NCBI RefSeq assembly: GCF_014467235.1
Contig: NZ_NKHP01000009.1
Location: 62,001-126,000 of the forward strand
Reading direction: 5' to 3'
DNA: 64,000 bases
Origin: Xenorhabdus indica
Lineage (GTDB): Bacteria > Pseudomonadota > Gammaproteobacteria > Enterobacterales > Enterobacteriaceae
In this document: in pieces, positions 49,477 to 58,444 of the stretch
How the letters are laid out: every line of letters starts with the position of its first letter
How positions within the stretch are numbered: position 1 is the stretch's first letter
Notes under the pieces: generated by a model
Databases searched by the model: none
What the model was told of the DNA's origin: nothing
What the model saw: only the letters and a program-made list of their open reading frames with translations
Made by a program: the position numbers and the translations under genes

Positions 49477-50332
49477 GTATACCCCCTGTTATCGAATCCT
49501 TGAAATGCCTTGGTAGACGTTATTTGATGACAGAGGATTATTTAAAAATTCTGTTTAATTGAAAGCGTAAACTCTTTATGCAATTCGTAAAATTAAATGC
49601 GGGGGATTGACTGTATGAAAAATAGTCCTGCGTGCCACGGGCACAGGAGATTAAAAAGCAATCATATGTATAATGAATGCTTTTTATTAATGAATTGAAA
49701 AATAAGGGAATATATTATTTATGCAGAGTGTGGAGCTTTAATTATTTATTTTTTGTATGAAAAATAGTCTTTGTTGTCTTGGGCAAAAAAGTCTAAAAAA
49801 CTATCATCCGTGTAAATTTCAATCAAAAGAAGGGTAAAATAAATTGTTGACAAGACCAGAACATAAAATTCTTCATAGTTTATGAATTGCACGTAAATAG
49901 TTTTTGCTGGCACTGTCAGAAAAGGATAAAAATCACCATATGATGATTGTTATACTATGATGGATTTATCCGTTACTCTATTTGGCAGGATTCTGTAGAA
50001 AGGTACAGCTAAATCTGAAAGTCAGCTATGAGTGAGGAGCTGACATCGCTAGACACATGTATGTAGCAAGACATCTGATCCCAAATAATGCTTAAAGTAC
50101 TTGATGACGTCCCTTTCTGATCACGGAGCATTAGCATGTTGGACAATGCAACATGTATAACGAATCGAGTATACCTATCAGACCAAAAAAACTGTTCACA
50201 GCGCTGAAACAATGCATCTTACTGTTAAGATAAATTTAAACACTGATAAATAGATATGATATCTTCAAACAATAACACTATGAAAATAATGTAAGTATTT
50301 AAAGTACATTTTCGAATCTTCTGAGATATGCA
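49477..50332. other. 856-bp gap upstream of the nuclease gene
   Basis: AT-rich with no supported gene. It contains two related hairpin repeats (49613-49665, 49755-49807). A minus-strand frame 50009-50212 has no ribosome site and no recognisable content. The promoter of the plus-strand nuclease gene must lie within it. Confidence 0.5.
49613..49807. repeat. Two copies of a ~53-bp hairpin repeat (third at 51883-51933)
   Basis: Both copies begin with the identical word GTATGAAAAATAGTC (49613, 49755), pass through an imperfect hairpin and end in AAAAA-x-ATCAT. The third copy at 51883-51933 starts GTATAAAAAGCAGAC and ends AAAAAATCATC, with a 12-bp perfect stem. Together they bracket the membrane nuclease gene. 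Stems differ in sequence but keep pairing, which suggests that RNA or DNA structure is conserved. Confidence 0.5.
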
Positions 50333-51742
50333 ATGACAACACCAAACACAGTAAACTATCCGATCCCAGCAGACTGGCAACATTTTGAACGTTTAAGCGT
50401 TGCAATCATGAGCGCAATCTTCCAAAAACGTTTCCGTCAGTACGGTAGAAGTGGACAGCGTCAGGATGGCGTGGATCTATATTGTAAGCATAACGGTACA
50501 TTTATCGCAGTTCAGTGTAAAGGGCGAAATCAGGGATATGGCAGTCGCCTGTCTCCTGAAGACATCAACAATGCTGTAAAAAGTACAGAAAAATTCCCGC
50601 ATAAAATTGACGAGTTTTATATTCTCACTACGGGGCCGGACGATAAAAACCTCGAACAAAGAGCTTTTGAGCTCAGTTGTTCTCACAGCGAGACAGACAG
50701 TTTCACCGTACATGTATTTGGCTGGCAAACGCTTGAGAATATTATCCGCGAACATGAGTCTATCCAACGTGCATTTTATAGCGGATTTTTTAAAAGATTC
50801 TCCATAAAGCAATGCAGCACACTGATTGCCACAGGCTGCTTGCTTATTACTTTAAGTATTTTGGGTGTCTACAGATATGTGAATTATTACAGTGAAACGT
50901 CAGCACAACGAAAAGCAACATCTAAAGATACTGAAGAATTCGTGGCACTAAATGATAAGCTCATTAAGATCTATAATCATTGTGATGAGATGATGAATAC
51001 CAACATACTTTCATCCTCATTTGAGCTTAAACAATTCTGTACTGTCCCCATTGCAAAGCAACTTGACTCTATTGATAAGTTTGTTCAAAAAGTAAGCCTG
51101 AACATTGATGCTAAGGCATATGACAACATGAGAGGAATGATTGAAGTTTTGCGTGAGGATCATCGGCAGGGGTTAATTGCCGTGGAAATGACTAGATTTT
51201 TTGAAGACAATATCATTCGCAGTCAGAAGGAAATGTGTTTACCCGAAAAACAGCGGAGCAAAGATGTTTTCAAAGAAACGAGAACAGCAGCAGAGAATGC
51301 TGTAAATCAGCAATTGCAGTTTTATTACGTTATGAATGATTTTATCCTTCCGGGGATGGAGTCGATGAAAGCCATTGCGTTAACATCTGCCCGACAGATA
51401 AATGACCAACCAGTTCCTCACAGCATGCTTGATCAGGCAAATCGTCTTAGTGGGATCCTGAAAGAGCGTTCTGAGTACAAGCTTAATAAATCCCAGACTC
51501 CATTCACCTTGTCAGTGATGAAAATCTATAGTAGTCGTGACATTAAAATGTCAGTCCCACTTCCAGATCCTGTCGAGGAATTTCGTTGGAATGATGTTCT
51601 GATGCGTAGCATTGGTATGTCATTTCTTGGAAGGGACAGCGATGCTCAGGAACTGGTGAAATGTGGCGTTTTCCGGGCAGAGGCTCCGGAGCACTTCAGA
51701 AAGGAAGAAAATGAAATTAGGAAGAAGGCTAAATCATTATAA
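50333..51742 (+). CDS. Membrane-anchored Mrr-like (PD-(D/E)xK) nuclease, candidate defence protein
   Basis: The N-terminal 130 residues match an Mrr/restriction-endonuclease-like fold: RQDGVDLYC gives catalytic Asp48, and FIAVQCKG gives the Q61-x-K63 catalytic pair of Mrr enzymes. One membrane helix follows at about residues 161-180 (CSTLIATGCLLITLSILGVY), then a long helical C-terminal domain of about 290 residues that I cannot match, most likely periplasmic if the nuclease is cytoplasmic. The gene stands alone between AlpA and the integrase, the cargo hotspot of P4-like elements, which favours an anti-phage role. It is intact. Confidence 0.7.
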   Translation: MTTPNTVNYPIPADWQHFERLSVAIMSAIFQKRFRQYGRSGQRQDGVDLYCKHNGTFIAVQCKGRNQGYGSRLSPEDINNAVKSTEKFPHKIDEFYILTTGPDDKNLEQRAFELSCSHSETDSFTVHVFGWQTLENIIREHESIQRAFYSGFFKRFSIKQCSTLIATGCLLITLSILGVYRYVNYYSETSAQRKATSKDTEEFVALNDKLIKIYNHCDEMMNTNILSSSFELKQFCTVPIAKQLDSIDKFVQKVSLNIDAKAYDNMRGMIEVLREDHRQGLIAVEMTRFFEDNIIRSQKEMCLPEKQRSKDVFKETRTAAENAVNQQLQFYYVMNDFILPGMESMKAIALTSARQINDQPVPHSMLDQANRLSGILKERSEYKLNKSQTPFTLSVMKIYSSRDIKMSVPLPDPVEEFRWNDVLMRSIGMSFLGRDSDAQELVKCGVFRAEAPEHFRKEENEIRKKAKSL

Positions 51743-51894
51743 AGCAGCATAGCAAGATCCACATGTATATATTGCGGAATTGACTTGCTTCCCATTTATT
51801 AACTCGTCATGGTGCTTGTAGTGTCCGCTTCTGATACTGAGCTGACTATCAGATTAAAGATGAAATAATGCAATTGTGGGTTGTATAAAAAGCA

Positions 51895-51921
51895 GACTTT
51901 GTTGGCAGTGCCAACAAAGTC
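51895..51921 (-). terminator. Hairpin at the 3' end of the integrase gene
   Basis: GACTTTGTTGGCA pairs with TGCCAACAAAGTC over 12-13 bp. On the minus strand it is followed by TGCTTTTTAT, so it can terminate integrase transcription; it may also end the plus-strand nuclease message. It is also the stem of the third hairpin repeat. Confidence 0.6.
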
Positions 51922-51966
51922 TAAAAAATCATCTTTTATTCAATATATTATAAATATTAATTAATG

Positions 51967-53229
51967 TTACTTCCGGTGTTTCTTAGCAAAATCATACGGT
52001 GTGATATGTTTTTCCCGGTTTGCATCCAGATAATCGGCCCACCATTGCACCATCAGTCTCCGTTCATCCAGATGCTTAGAGGTGTGAATATAGGCAGCTC
52101 TGACGTTTTTTCTTTCTACGTGGCTTAACTGGCGTTCAATGGCATCATCATTCCATAATCCTGATTCTCCCATTGCACCACGTGCCATTGTTCGGAATCC
52201 ATGCCCGCAAACATCGGTTTTGGTGTCGTATCCCATGCCACGAAGGGCATTATTAACCGTGCTTTCACTCATGACCTTTTGTGGATCGTGATCGTTAGGG
52301 AACATGACTTCACAGTCACCGCTCAGTTCGCGTAATGATTTGAACAAAATGACAGCCTGACGACTCAAAGGCACAATATGCTCCGTTTTCATTTTCATGC
52401 CCCGTTCGGAGAATTTAACGCCTTCAATGGCTTTTCTTGTGGCAGGGATTTTCCAGACAGCATTTTCAAGGTCGAGTTCTTCCCAACGGGCAAATCTCAA
52501 TTCACTGGAACGGACAAATGTTAATAAAGTCAGTTCCACCGCGATACGGGTGATTAAGCGTCCACGATAGCGAGAAAGTCGGCTTAAAAATTCAGGTAAA
52601 CGTTCGTGGGGAAGGGCGGGATGATGTTTAGATTTAACGGTGGAAAGTGCGCCAGCCATATCATTAGCCGGGTTGGAATCAAGGATATCATTCTGAACGG
52701 CATAACGCATAATGGAAGTGACACGCTGTTGCAGTCGCTGGGCAATGTCATGTTTTCCATCAGCATCAACGGTTTTGATCGGCGCTAACAGTTGGCTTGT
52801 CCGTAAAGTGGAAATATCAAGCCTGCCAATATGTGGGAAAATATAATGTTCAAGGCTGCGTAGAATGCGGTTGCCGTGATCTTCGCTCCAACGTTTATTG
52901 CTGGCGTGCCAGTCACGGGCGACTTTTTCAAAGGTATGTTTTCCTTTTGCTCCAACGTGTGCGTCTTTTTTCTCGGCTTTGGGATCAATGCCCTGAGCAA
53001 TCAGTTTCTTGGCTTCGTCTCGCTTAGCTCGCGCATCGGCTAAAGAAACGGTTGGATAGACACCGAACGCCAGTCGGTCTTCTTTTTTATCGGTGGGGCG
53101 GTAGTACTTCATACGCCAGTACTTCGAGCCGCGTGTCGTAACTTCTAAATAGAGACCGCCGCCATCGGCGAGTTTGTAGGTTTTTTCTTTGGGCTTTGCT
53201 GTTTCGATTTGTCGTGCGTTTAGTTTCAT
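51967..53229 (-). CDS. P4-family tyrosine integrase
   Basis: The 420-residue product from MKLNARQIETAKPKEKTYKL has the DUF4102 N-terminal domain of P4 integrases (GGGLYLEVTTRGSKYWRMKY, FGVYPTVSLADARAKRDEAK), a core-binding domain and the catalytic set: Arg in FVRSSELRFARWEEL, HGFR, and Tyr in NVRAAYIH. The frame is open to 53547 only because it reads back through the tRNA; ATG 53229 is right by homology. Its 5' end faces the 3' end of tRNA-Leu 165 bp away, the typical geometry, with TGCCCC arm-like words between. Confidence 0.93.
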   Translation of the reverse strand: MKLNARQIETAKPKEKTYKLADGGGLYLEVTTRGSKYWRMKYYRPTDKKEDRLAFGVYPTVSLADARAKRDEAKKLIAQGIDPKAEKKDAHVGAKGKHTFEKVARDWHASNKRWSEDHGNRILRSLEHYIFPHIGRLDISTLRTSQLLAPIKTVDADGKHDIAQRLQQRVTSIMRYAVQNDILDSNPANDMAGALSTVKSKHHPALPHERLPEFLSRLSRYRGRLITRIAVELTLLTFVRSSELRFARWEELDLENAVWKIPATRKAIEGVKFSERGMKMKTEHIVPLSRQAVILFKSLRELSGDCEVMFPNDHDPQKVMSESTVNNALRGMGYDTKTDVCGHGFRTMARGAMGESGLWNDDAIERQLSHVERKNVRAAYIHTSKHLDERRLMVQWWADYLDANREKHITPYDFAKKHRK

Positions 53230-53392
53230 TATAAGGGGCACATTTAAAATAGAAGTGTAGGTGCCCCTGATTATGCCCCGCCGTGCATGTTGATTGCAAT
53301 AGACTAGAGTAGGCCTAAAAAGAAAAGACCTGATTGATTTATCAGGTCTTTCTAAGAGTTGGTTTACTAGTGTAGACGTTAGTAAACCTATG

Positions 53393-53413
53393 TTTGGTGC
53401 CCAGGGCGGGACT
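53393..53413. repeat. Right attachment site (attR) in the tRNA-Leu 3' end
   Basis: TTTGGTGCCCAGGGCGGGACT covers the CCA end and T-arm side of tRNA-Leu and recurs with one gap at 32107-32126. Beside it are GGGGCA (53235), GTGCCCC (53261) and ATGCCCC (53273), the last two 12 bp apart. The island uses the tRNA end as its crossover site and restores the gene on insertion. Confidence 0.7.
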
Positions 53414-53481
53414 TGAACCCGCACAGCCTTAAGGCCGAGGGATTTTAAATCCCTTGTGTCTACCGATTTCACCACCTGGGC
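53395..53481 (-). tRNA. leuZ: tRNA-Leu(UAA)
   Basis: The 87-nt minus-strand sequence folds as a class II tRNA: acceptor GCCCAGG/CCTGGGC, T-arm GCGGGTTCAAGTCCCGC, anticodon loop TTTAAAA with anticodon TAA, a long variable arm and encoded CCA. It follows tRNA-Cys by 6 nt, as leuZ does in E. coli (glyW-cysT-leuZ). Confidence 0.95.
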
Positions 53482-53487
53482 TGAATC

Positions 53488-53561
53488 TGGAGGCGCGTCC
53501 CGGAGTCGAACCGAGGTAGACGGATTTGCAATCCGCTGCATGGCCACTCTGCCAACGCGCC
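53488..53561 (-). tRNA. cysT: tRNA-Cys(GCA)
   Basis: The 74-nt minus-strand sequence has acceptor GGCGCGT, anticodon loop TTGCAAA with GCA, T-arm with GGTTCGACTCC and encoded CCA. It is the middle gene of the glyW-cysT-leuZ cluster. Confidence 0.95.
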
Positions 53562-53566
53562 TTTTT

Positions 53567-53642
<76 letters not shown>

Positions 53643-53787
53643 CTTTCCTCCGAACCGCTTGATTTACTTAATTTATTTTGTAAACCTCATGTGCCGTTCG
53701 ATGCGTTGCATTCTACTTATTTCACGAAATGAGTCAACACAATTATTTATAAAATCGGTTCGTTCGGTGATTTTTGCGTCATTTAGA

Positions 53788-54336
53788 TCAGGTTTCACGC
53801 AAGTCACCCCATGCCGCGCTCAAATATTGAAACATTGACCAGAATGTTAAGATTGCTGCAGCGTATAATAAGATGAATCCACTAACTTCTAATTCAACAT
53901 TAGGACGCCATAATAAAGCAACCAATGCAGCCATCTGTGCGGTTGTTTTGAATTTTCCCATCCAGGAAACTGCTACACTGCTGCGTTTTCCCAGTTCAGC
54001 CATCCATTCCCGAAGGGAAGAGATAATGATCTCTCGTGCAATCATTGTCGCTGTCGGTAAGGTTATCCACCAGGTGTGATAATATTCAGTTATCAATACC
54101 AATGCGGTAGCAACCATTACTTTATCTGCAACTGGATCGAGAAATGCACCAAAACGTGTTGTCTGTTTCCATAAGCGGGCAAGAAAACCATCAAACCAAT
54201 CTGTCGCAGCAGCGATAATAAAGATGATGGCGCATAACATCGGTGCCCATTGGAAAGGCAGATAAAACGCCAAAACAAAAAACGGGATTAAGGCAATACG
54301 AAACAGGGTAAGCCATGTTGGAATATTTAATTGCAT
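53788..54336 (-). CDS. pgsA: CDP-diacylglycerol-glycerol-3-phosphate 3-phosphatidyltransferase
   Basis: PgsA makes phosphatidylglycerophosphate, the committed step to phosphatidylglycerol, in the inner membrane. The 182-residue product has the E. coli length, several membrane helices and the CDP-alcohol phosphotransferase motif [20 protein letters not shown] followed by LDPVADK (DGxxAR...GxxxDxxxD). It lies between uvrC and the tRNA cluster, the normal enteric order. It is intact. Confidence 0.96.
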   Translation of the reverse strand: MQLNIPTWLTLFRIALIPFFVLAFYLPFQWAPMLCAIIFIIAAATDWFDGFLARLWKQTTRFGAFLDPVADKVMVATALVLITEYYHTWWITLPTATMIAREIIISSLREWMAELGKRSSVAVSWMGKFKTTAQMAALVALLWRPNVELEVSGFILLYAAAILTFWSMFQYLSAAWGDLRET

Positions 54337-54392
54337 AATGCTTAGTAACTATCTGGCCATGTAAAGTTTATTAGTATGGTGCATCAATACTC

Positions 54393-56225
54393 TTAGTGTT
54401 TCAACGCATTATAGATTTTTTCTGCCAGTGAATAAGAGATAGAAGGCACTTTTGCGATCTCTTCTACACTTGCGTTGCGTAAGGGCTGTAATCCTCCCAT
54501 ATATTTTAACAGCATTTGTCGACGTTTTGGCCCAATTCCTTCTATAGATTCCAGTGTGCTGGTCTTTTTCATTTTTTCCCGACGTTGACGATGACCTGTT
54601 ATAGCATGGTTATGAGATTCATCACGAATGTGTTGAATGACGTGTAATGCCGGAGAGTCAGGAGGAAGAGCTATGCCTTCGCTTTCTACTGTGAAAAATA
54701 GAGTTTCCAAACCTGCTTTACGGTCACTCCCTTTTGCTACACCAATCAGTTTGGGATGTTCTTTATCCCATTCGACATTTAATGAGCGAAAAACTTCTAT
54801 TGCTTGCGTTAGCTGTCCTTTGCCGCCGTCTATAAAGATAATGTCAGGGATTTTGGCTGAATCAATTGCTTTGCTGTATCGACGACGCAAAACCTGATTC
54901 ATTGCAGCATAGTCATCTCCTGCTGTTATTCCCGTTATGTTATAGCGACGATATTCAGAACGTACAGGGCCATTGCTATCGAATACAACACAGGATGCAA
55001 CAGTTTGTTCACCCATAGTATGGCTAATGTCGAAGCACTCCATTCTGTGAATTTTTTCAATGCCTGCAAATTCAGCAAGTGCGGCCAGGCGTTGGTGAAT
55101 TGTCGATTGCTGAGAAAGTTTACTGGTTAATGCTGTGGCTGCATTGGTGCGTGCCAGTTTGAGGTAGCGGGCTCTGTCACCTCTTGGGCGCGGTTGAATA
55201 TGAACTTTTCTGCCGGATAAGGAAGAAAGGGAACTTTCCAGTAATTCTTTCTCCGGTAATGAGAAGTCCAACAAAATCTCTGTTGGTAATGTTCTGTTCT
55301 GGCTGCCCTGAAGGTAAAACTGACCAAGGAAAGTTTGTACTACTTCATCTAATTTAGTATCGATTGGGATTTTGGGATAGTAACTACGGCTACCCAAAAT
55401 TTTGCCCTGACGAATGAATAAAACATGCACACATGCCATACCGGCGTCAAAAGCAACACTGATAGCATCCAGATCATCTTCTCCACCAGAGACGAACTGC
55501 CGTTCAGTAACTTGCCGGACAGCTTGAATCTGATCACGATAACGTGCTGCATCTTCAAAGTTAAGTTGTTTGCTTGCATCTTCCATTCTTTTAATCAGCT
55601 TGGTCAGTACCTGCTGGTCTTTGCCGGACAGAAACAGGCGGACGTATTCTACCTGCTGCTGATACTCTTCATCTGTCACAAATCCTTTGACACAAGGGGC
55701 AAGGCAGCGGCCAATCTGGTATTGCAGGCAGGGCCTGGAACGATTGCGGTATACGCTGTCTTCACATTGGCGAATGGGAAATAATTTTTGCAAAAGTGCT
55801 AATGTGTCACGTACTGCATGGGAATTTGGAAATGGCCCAAAATATTCCCCCTTAGCATGTTTGGCACCACGGTATATAGCCAGACGAGGGTGTATATCAC
55901 CACTTAAGAAAATATACGGGTAAGACTTATCGTCCCGCAGTAATACATTGTAGCGAGGCTGATAAAGTTTGATGTAGTTGTGTTCAAGTAGAAGTGCTTC
56001 TGTCTCTGTATGGGTTATGGTGACATCGATTTGGGCGATATTTTTCACCAGCGATTCTGTTTTGCGGCTGCCCACTTGTGCACGAAAATAGCTGGATAGC
56101 CGCTTTTTCAGATCCTTGGCTTTACCGACATAAATCACCGTGCCAGTGGTATCATACATTCGATAGACACCTGGTTGACTGGTTACTGTTTTTAAAAATG
56201 CCTTTGAATCAAATTGCTCTGCCAC
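54393..56225 (-). CDS. uvrC: Excinuclease ABC subunit C
   Basis: UvrC makes both incisions in UvrABC nucleotide excision repair. The 610-residue product has the GIY-YIG domain for 3' cutting ([20 protein letters not shown]), a UVR motif that binds UvrB (near residue 205), the RNase H-like domain for 5' cutting with [12 protein letters not shown] and FIDGGKGQL, and C-terminal helix-hairpin-helix motifs ([20 protein letters not shown]). It starts 22 nt after uvrY, its usual operon partner. Confidence 0.97.
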   Translation of the reverse strand: MAEQFDSKAFLKTVTSQPGVYRMYDTTGTVIYVGKAKDLKKRLSSYFRAQVGSRKTESLVKNIAQIDVTITHTETEALLLEHNYIKLYQPRYNVLLRDDKSYPYIFLSGDIHPRLAIYRGAKHAKGEYFGPFPNSHAVRDTLALLQKLFPIRQCEDSVYRNRSRPCLQYQIGRCLAPCVKGFVTDEEYQQQVEYVRLFLSGKDQQVLTKLIKRMEDASKQLNFEDAARYRDQIQAVRQVTERQFVSGGEDDLDAISVAFDAGMACVHVLFIRQGKILGSRSYYPKIPIDTKLDEVVQTFLGQFYLQGSQNRTLPTEILLDFSLPEKELLESSLSSLSGRKVHIQPRPRGDRARYLKLARTNAATALTSKLSQQSTIHQRLAALAEFAGIEKIHRMECFDISHTMGEQTVASCVVFDSNGPVRSEYRRYNITGITAGDDYAAMNQVLRRRYSKAIDSAKIPDIIFIDGGKGQLTQAIEVFRSLNVEWDKEHPKLIGVAKGSDRKAGLETLFFTVESEGIALPPDSPALHVIQHIRDESHNHAITGHRQRREKMKKTSTLESIEGIGPKRRQMLLKYMGGLQPLRNASVEEIAKVPSISYSLAEKIYNALKH

Positions 56226-56247
56226 GATTTACCACCCATCACTGTTA

Positions 56248-56907
56248 TCATCCACTATGATTTATCATATTGGGTGCATCAAGCAAACCATAGCGTATTG
56301 CTATATGAGTTAATTCTACATCACCCTTGATATTCAATTTGTTAAACATCCTATAGCGGTAGCTGTTTACTGTTTTCGGACTGAGGTTGAGTAACGTCGA
56401 TATCTCATTCACCTTTTTACCCTGAGTTATCATTGTCATAATTTGGAGCTCTCGCTCAGACAGTTCATCCAACGGGTTCTCTTTTTGCGGGGATAGCTGA
56501 TCGAGTGCCATCCGTTGGGCAATATCAGGAGAGATATAGCGTTGCCCTGCATAAACTGTTCGGATAGCGTTGATCATATCCTGAGGCGTTGCTGCTTTAC
56601 TCAAATATCCTCTGACTCCGGCCTGCATCACTTTTGTCGGCAGGGAGCTGTCTGTGTGGATAGTCAACATAATTACGCGGGTATCCGGTGAATAGCGAAT
56701 GATTTTTTTCGCGGCTTCAAGGCCTCCTATTCCCGGCATTCCCATATCCATCATAACGACATCCGTGTTGTTTGACCTGCACCATTTAACGGCATCTTCT
56801 CCGCTACTGGCTTCTCCTATAACTTTAATTCCCCGTACGTCATCAAGTATGCCTTTCACGCCAATGCGAACTAGTTCGTGATCATCAACTAATAAAACAT
56901 TAATCAA
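56248..56907 (-). CDS. uvrY: Two-component response regulator UvrY (BarA-UvrY system)
   Basis: UvrY receives phosphate from the sensor BarA and activates the csrB/csrC small RNAs; in Xenorhabdus and Photorhabdus the system affects virulence and secondary metabolism. The 219-residue product has the receiver domain with MINVLLVDDHELVRIGVKG and Asp54 in VVMMDMGMPG, and the LuxR-type helix-turn-helix ISTLLNLSPKTVNSYRYRMF. It leads the uvrY-uvrC pair. Confidence 0.96.
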   Translation of the reverse strand: MINVLLVDDHELVRIGVKGILDDVRGIKVIGEASSGEDAVKWCRSNNTDVVMMDMGMPGIGGLEAAKKIIRYSPDTRVIMLTIHTDSSLPTKVMQAGVRGYLSKAATPQDMINAIRTVYAGQRYISPDIAQRMALDQLSPQKENPLDELSERELQIMTMITQGKKVNEISTLLNLSPKTVNSYRYRMFNKLNIKGDVELTHIAIRYGLLDAPNMINHSG

Positions 56908-57215
56908 ACAACTTCTCCACCAACGTAATACCTACTGAAAATAGTGACAAATTAAGAAAATCCCAATGGATGAACTGAATTTATCTTTATGATTTTTATA
57001 ATATAATTCGACATAGAGTTACTCTGACGCTCAAATCAAATTAAATTGTTCTTGATAAAGACTATATTATACTGGGATTAGTGTAAAACAGAAATAAAAT
57101 TGTTACATATCAATAGAGTAAATGTAAAAGCAATTATTTTTTATGAGATGTATTTGTTATAAAGCTTGTTTGTCCTGAAAAATGCAACGAGGGGAATTTC
57201 CCCTCATGCTAATGG
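56908..57215. other. AT-rich gap upstream of uvrY
   Basis: About 310 bases, very AT-rich, holding the uvrY promoter and the 3' end of the next gene. I see no gene in it. Confidence 0.5.
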
Positions 57216-57617
57216 TTATTTAAATAAGTTAAGAATATCTTGCTTAGTAAACATTGGTGTTTTTTCAACAAAGTTGTAATAGCCGGGTTTGCTGTCGACA
57301 AAGATCTGTTTAGATAATTTTCCTGAGTTACTATTTTCAAATAGCGAAACTGGGACGATATAAGTACCAGGTTGATGCAGATGGTAAAAGAGGTGAGTTC
57401 CACAGTTTTTACAGAAAGCCCGCTCTGCCCACTCTGAAGATGGATAGATTGAAACATTCTCATTACCCGCTATTTGCAAATCGTTTTTGCAATCTACAGC
57501 TAAAAACGGGCCTCCATTCCATTTCTGGCATGTTTCACAGTGGCAGGCATTGATATTTTCAATACTTTGGTTAGTTTTTATTTCTACTGCACCACACAAG
57601 CAATTGCCTTTATTCAT
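57216..57617 (-). CDS. GFA-family zinc protein (glutathione-dependent formaldehyde-activating-like)
   Basis: The 133-residue product carries the GFA/CENP-V zinc-binding pattern: CLCGAVEI (Cys6, Cys8 region), NACHCETCQKWNGG and FCKNCGTHLFYH. Members are linked to S-hydroxymethylglutathione formation, but most are uncharacterised, so the substrate is unknown. The whole domain is present. It stands alone. Confidence 0.85.
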   Translation of the reverse strand: MNKGNCLCGAVEIKTNQSIENINACHCETCQKWNGGPFLAVDCKNDLQIAGNENVSIYPSSEWAERAFCKNCGTHLFYHLHQPGTYIVPVSLFENSNSGKLSKQIFVDSKPGYYNFVEKTPMFTKQDILNLFK

Positions 57618-57758
57618 TATTCTGCCTTATATATTTGAGATGATTATTTGAAATTTTATACAAATATGATTGGGGAAGAGCTATTTTGTTTTGTCGTAAT
57701 TGTCACATTTATCACAATAATCTGCTGGTTAGGTGCGGCATAAAGTAAGAATGATGAA

Positions 57759-58115
57759 TTATTTCTTTTTATCTTCGTCTTCATCATCAATATGCCAGCT
57801 ATGTAATATACGATGAACAAATGGTGTAACCACCAATCCGACAGCAATGAAAAAGATCGCTTGTAGAAATAAGCCATAAACAGCCGCAAAATATTTTCCC
57901 AGTGTACTGGTTGGCTCAATATGTAGGCTTTGCGTTCCAATCATTGAAATAGAATTTAAAAGCGCATCAGGAATAGCATGGTTTTCAATCAGGAAAAAGC
58001 CTAATACTCCGGGAATAATACCGATTAAAAAAATGATAAGAGCATGAAGAAAGAAACGTAAGAGTCGTAAAAGAAAACGATCCAGACTGATTAATTTGTC
58101 AGTAAATTTCTCCAT
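57759..58115 (-). CDS. Small membrane protein, ion-channel-like two-helix layout
   Basis: The 118-residue product has two long hydrophobic helices (about residues 19-45 and 75-103), an intervening segment SISMIGTQSLHIEPTSTLGK and an acidic tail (DDEDEDKKK). The layout helix - SMIGTQ loop - TxxGxxFAxxYGLFLQ helix recalls the Ion_trans_2 channel domain, where the loop would be TVGYGD; the filter itself is not conserved here. I do not claim channel function. GAGG precedes the ATG. Confidence 0.55.
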   Translation of the reverse strand: MEKFTDKLISLDRFLLRLLRFFLHALIIFLIGIIPGVLGFFLIENHAIPDALLNSISMIGTQSLHIEPTSTLGKYFAAVYGLFLQAIFFIAVGLVVTPFVHRILHSWHIDDEDEDKKK

Positions 58116-58444
58116 GCTGAGACCTCCACCAATAAATCTTTTATCTTTTCAATGATGATTATCTAAGTAAACTCGCCAGTAAAAATATTATAGACTGTTT
58201 AATATTATTTTTATTCTTTCATTGTTTAAATTTCCTTTTTCTGAAAGGAAAAATAGAAGAAGGGTTTATCTGTTTTCTCATCATTACAAAAATATAGATA
58301 ATTTTCATGTGATTCGAAAAATAGCCTTGAGCCTCTTATAATATGCCTAATAAGTTTCAAGTTTCATCACGGCGGCAATAGAACAAAACCCCAGAAACAT
58401 AGACTAATATGTGACCAGGAATTTGTTCTTTTATAGAGTATTAG
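58116..58444. other. Gap between thioesterase and membrane protein genes
   Basis: About 330 AT-rich bases with no supported gene; it holds the promoter of the 58115 gene and the 3' side of the thioesterase gene. Confidence 0.5.

Noticed and set aside
51967..53547. Integrase start at 53547
   Set aside because: The extra 106 codons read through tRNA-Leu and tRNA-Cys antisense; the P4-type integrase start MKLNARQIETAKP at 53229 is right.
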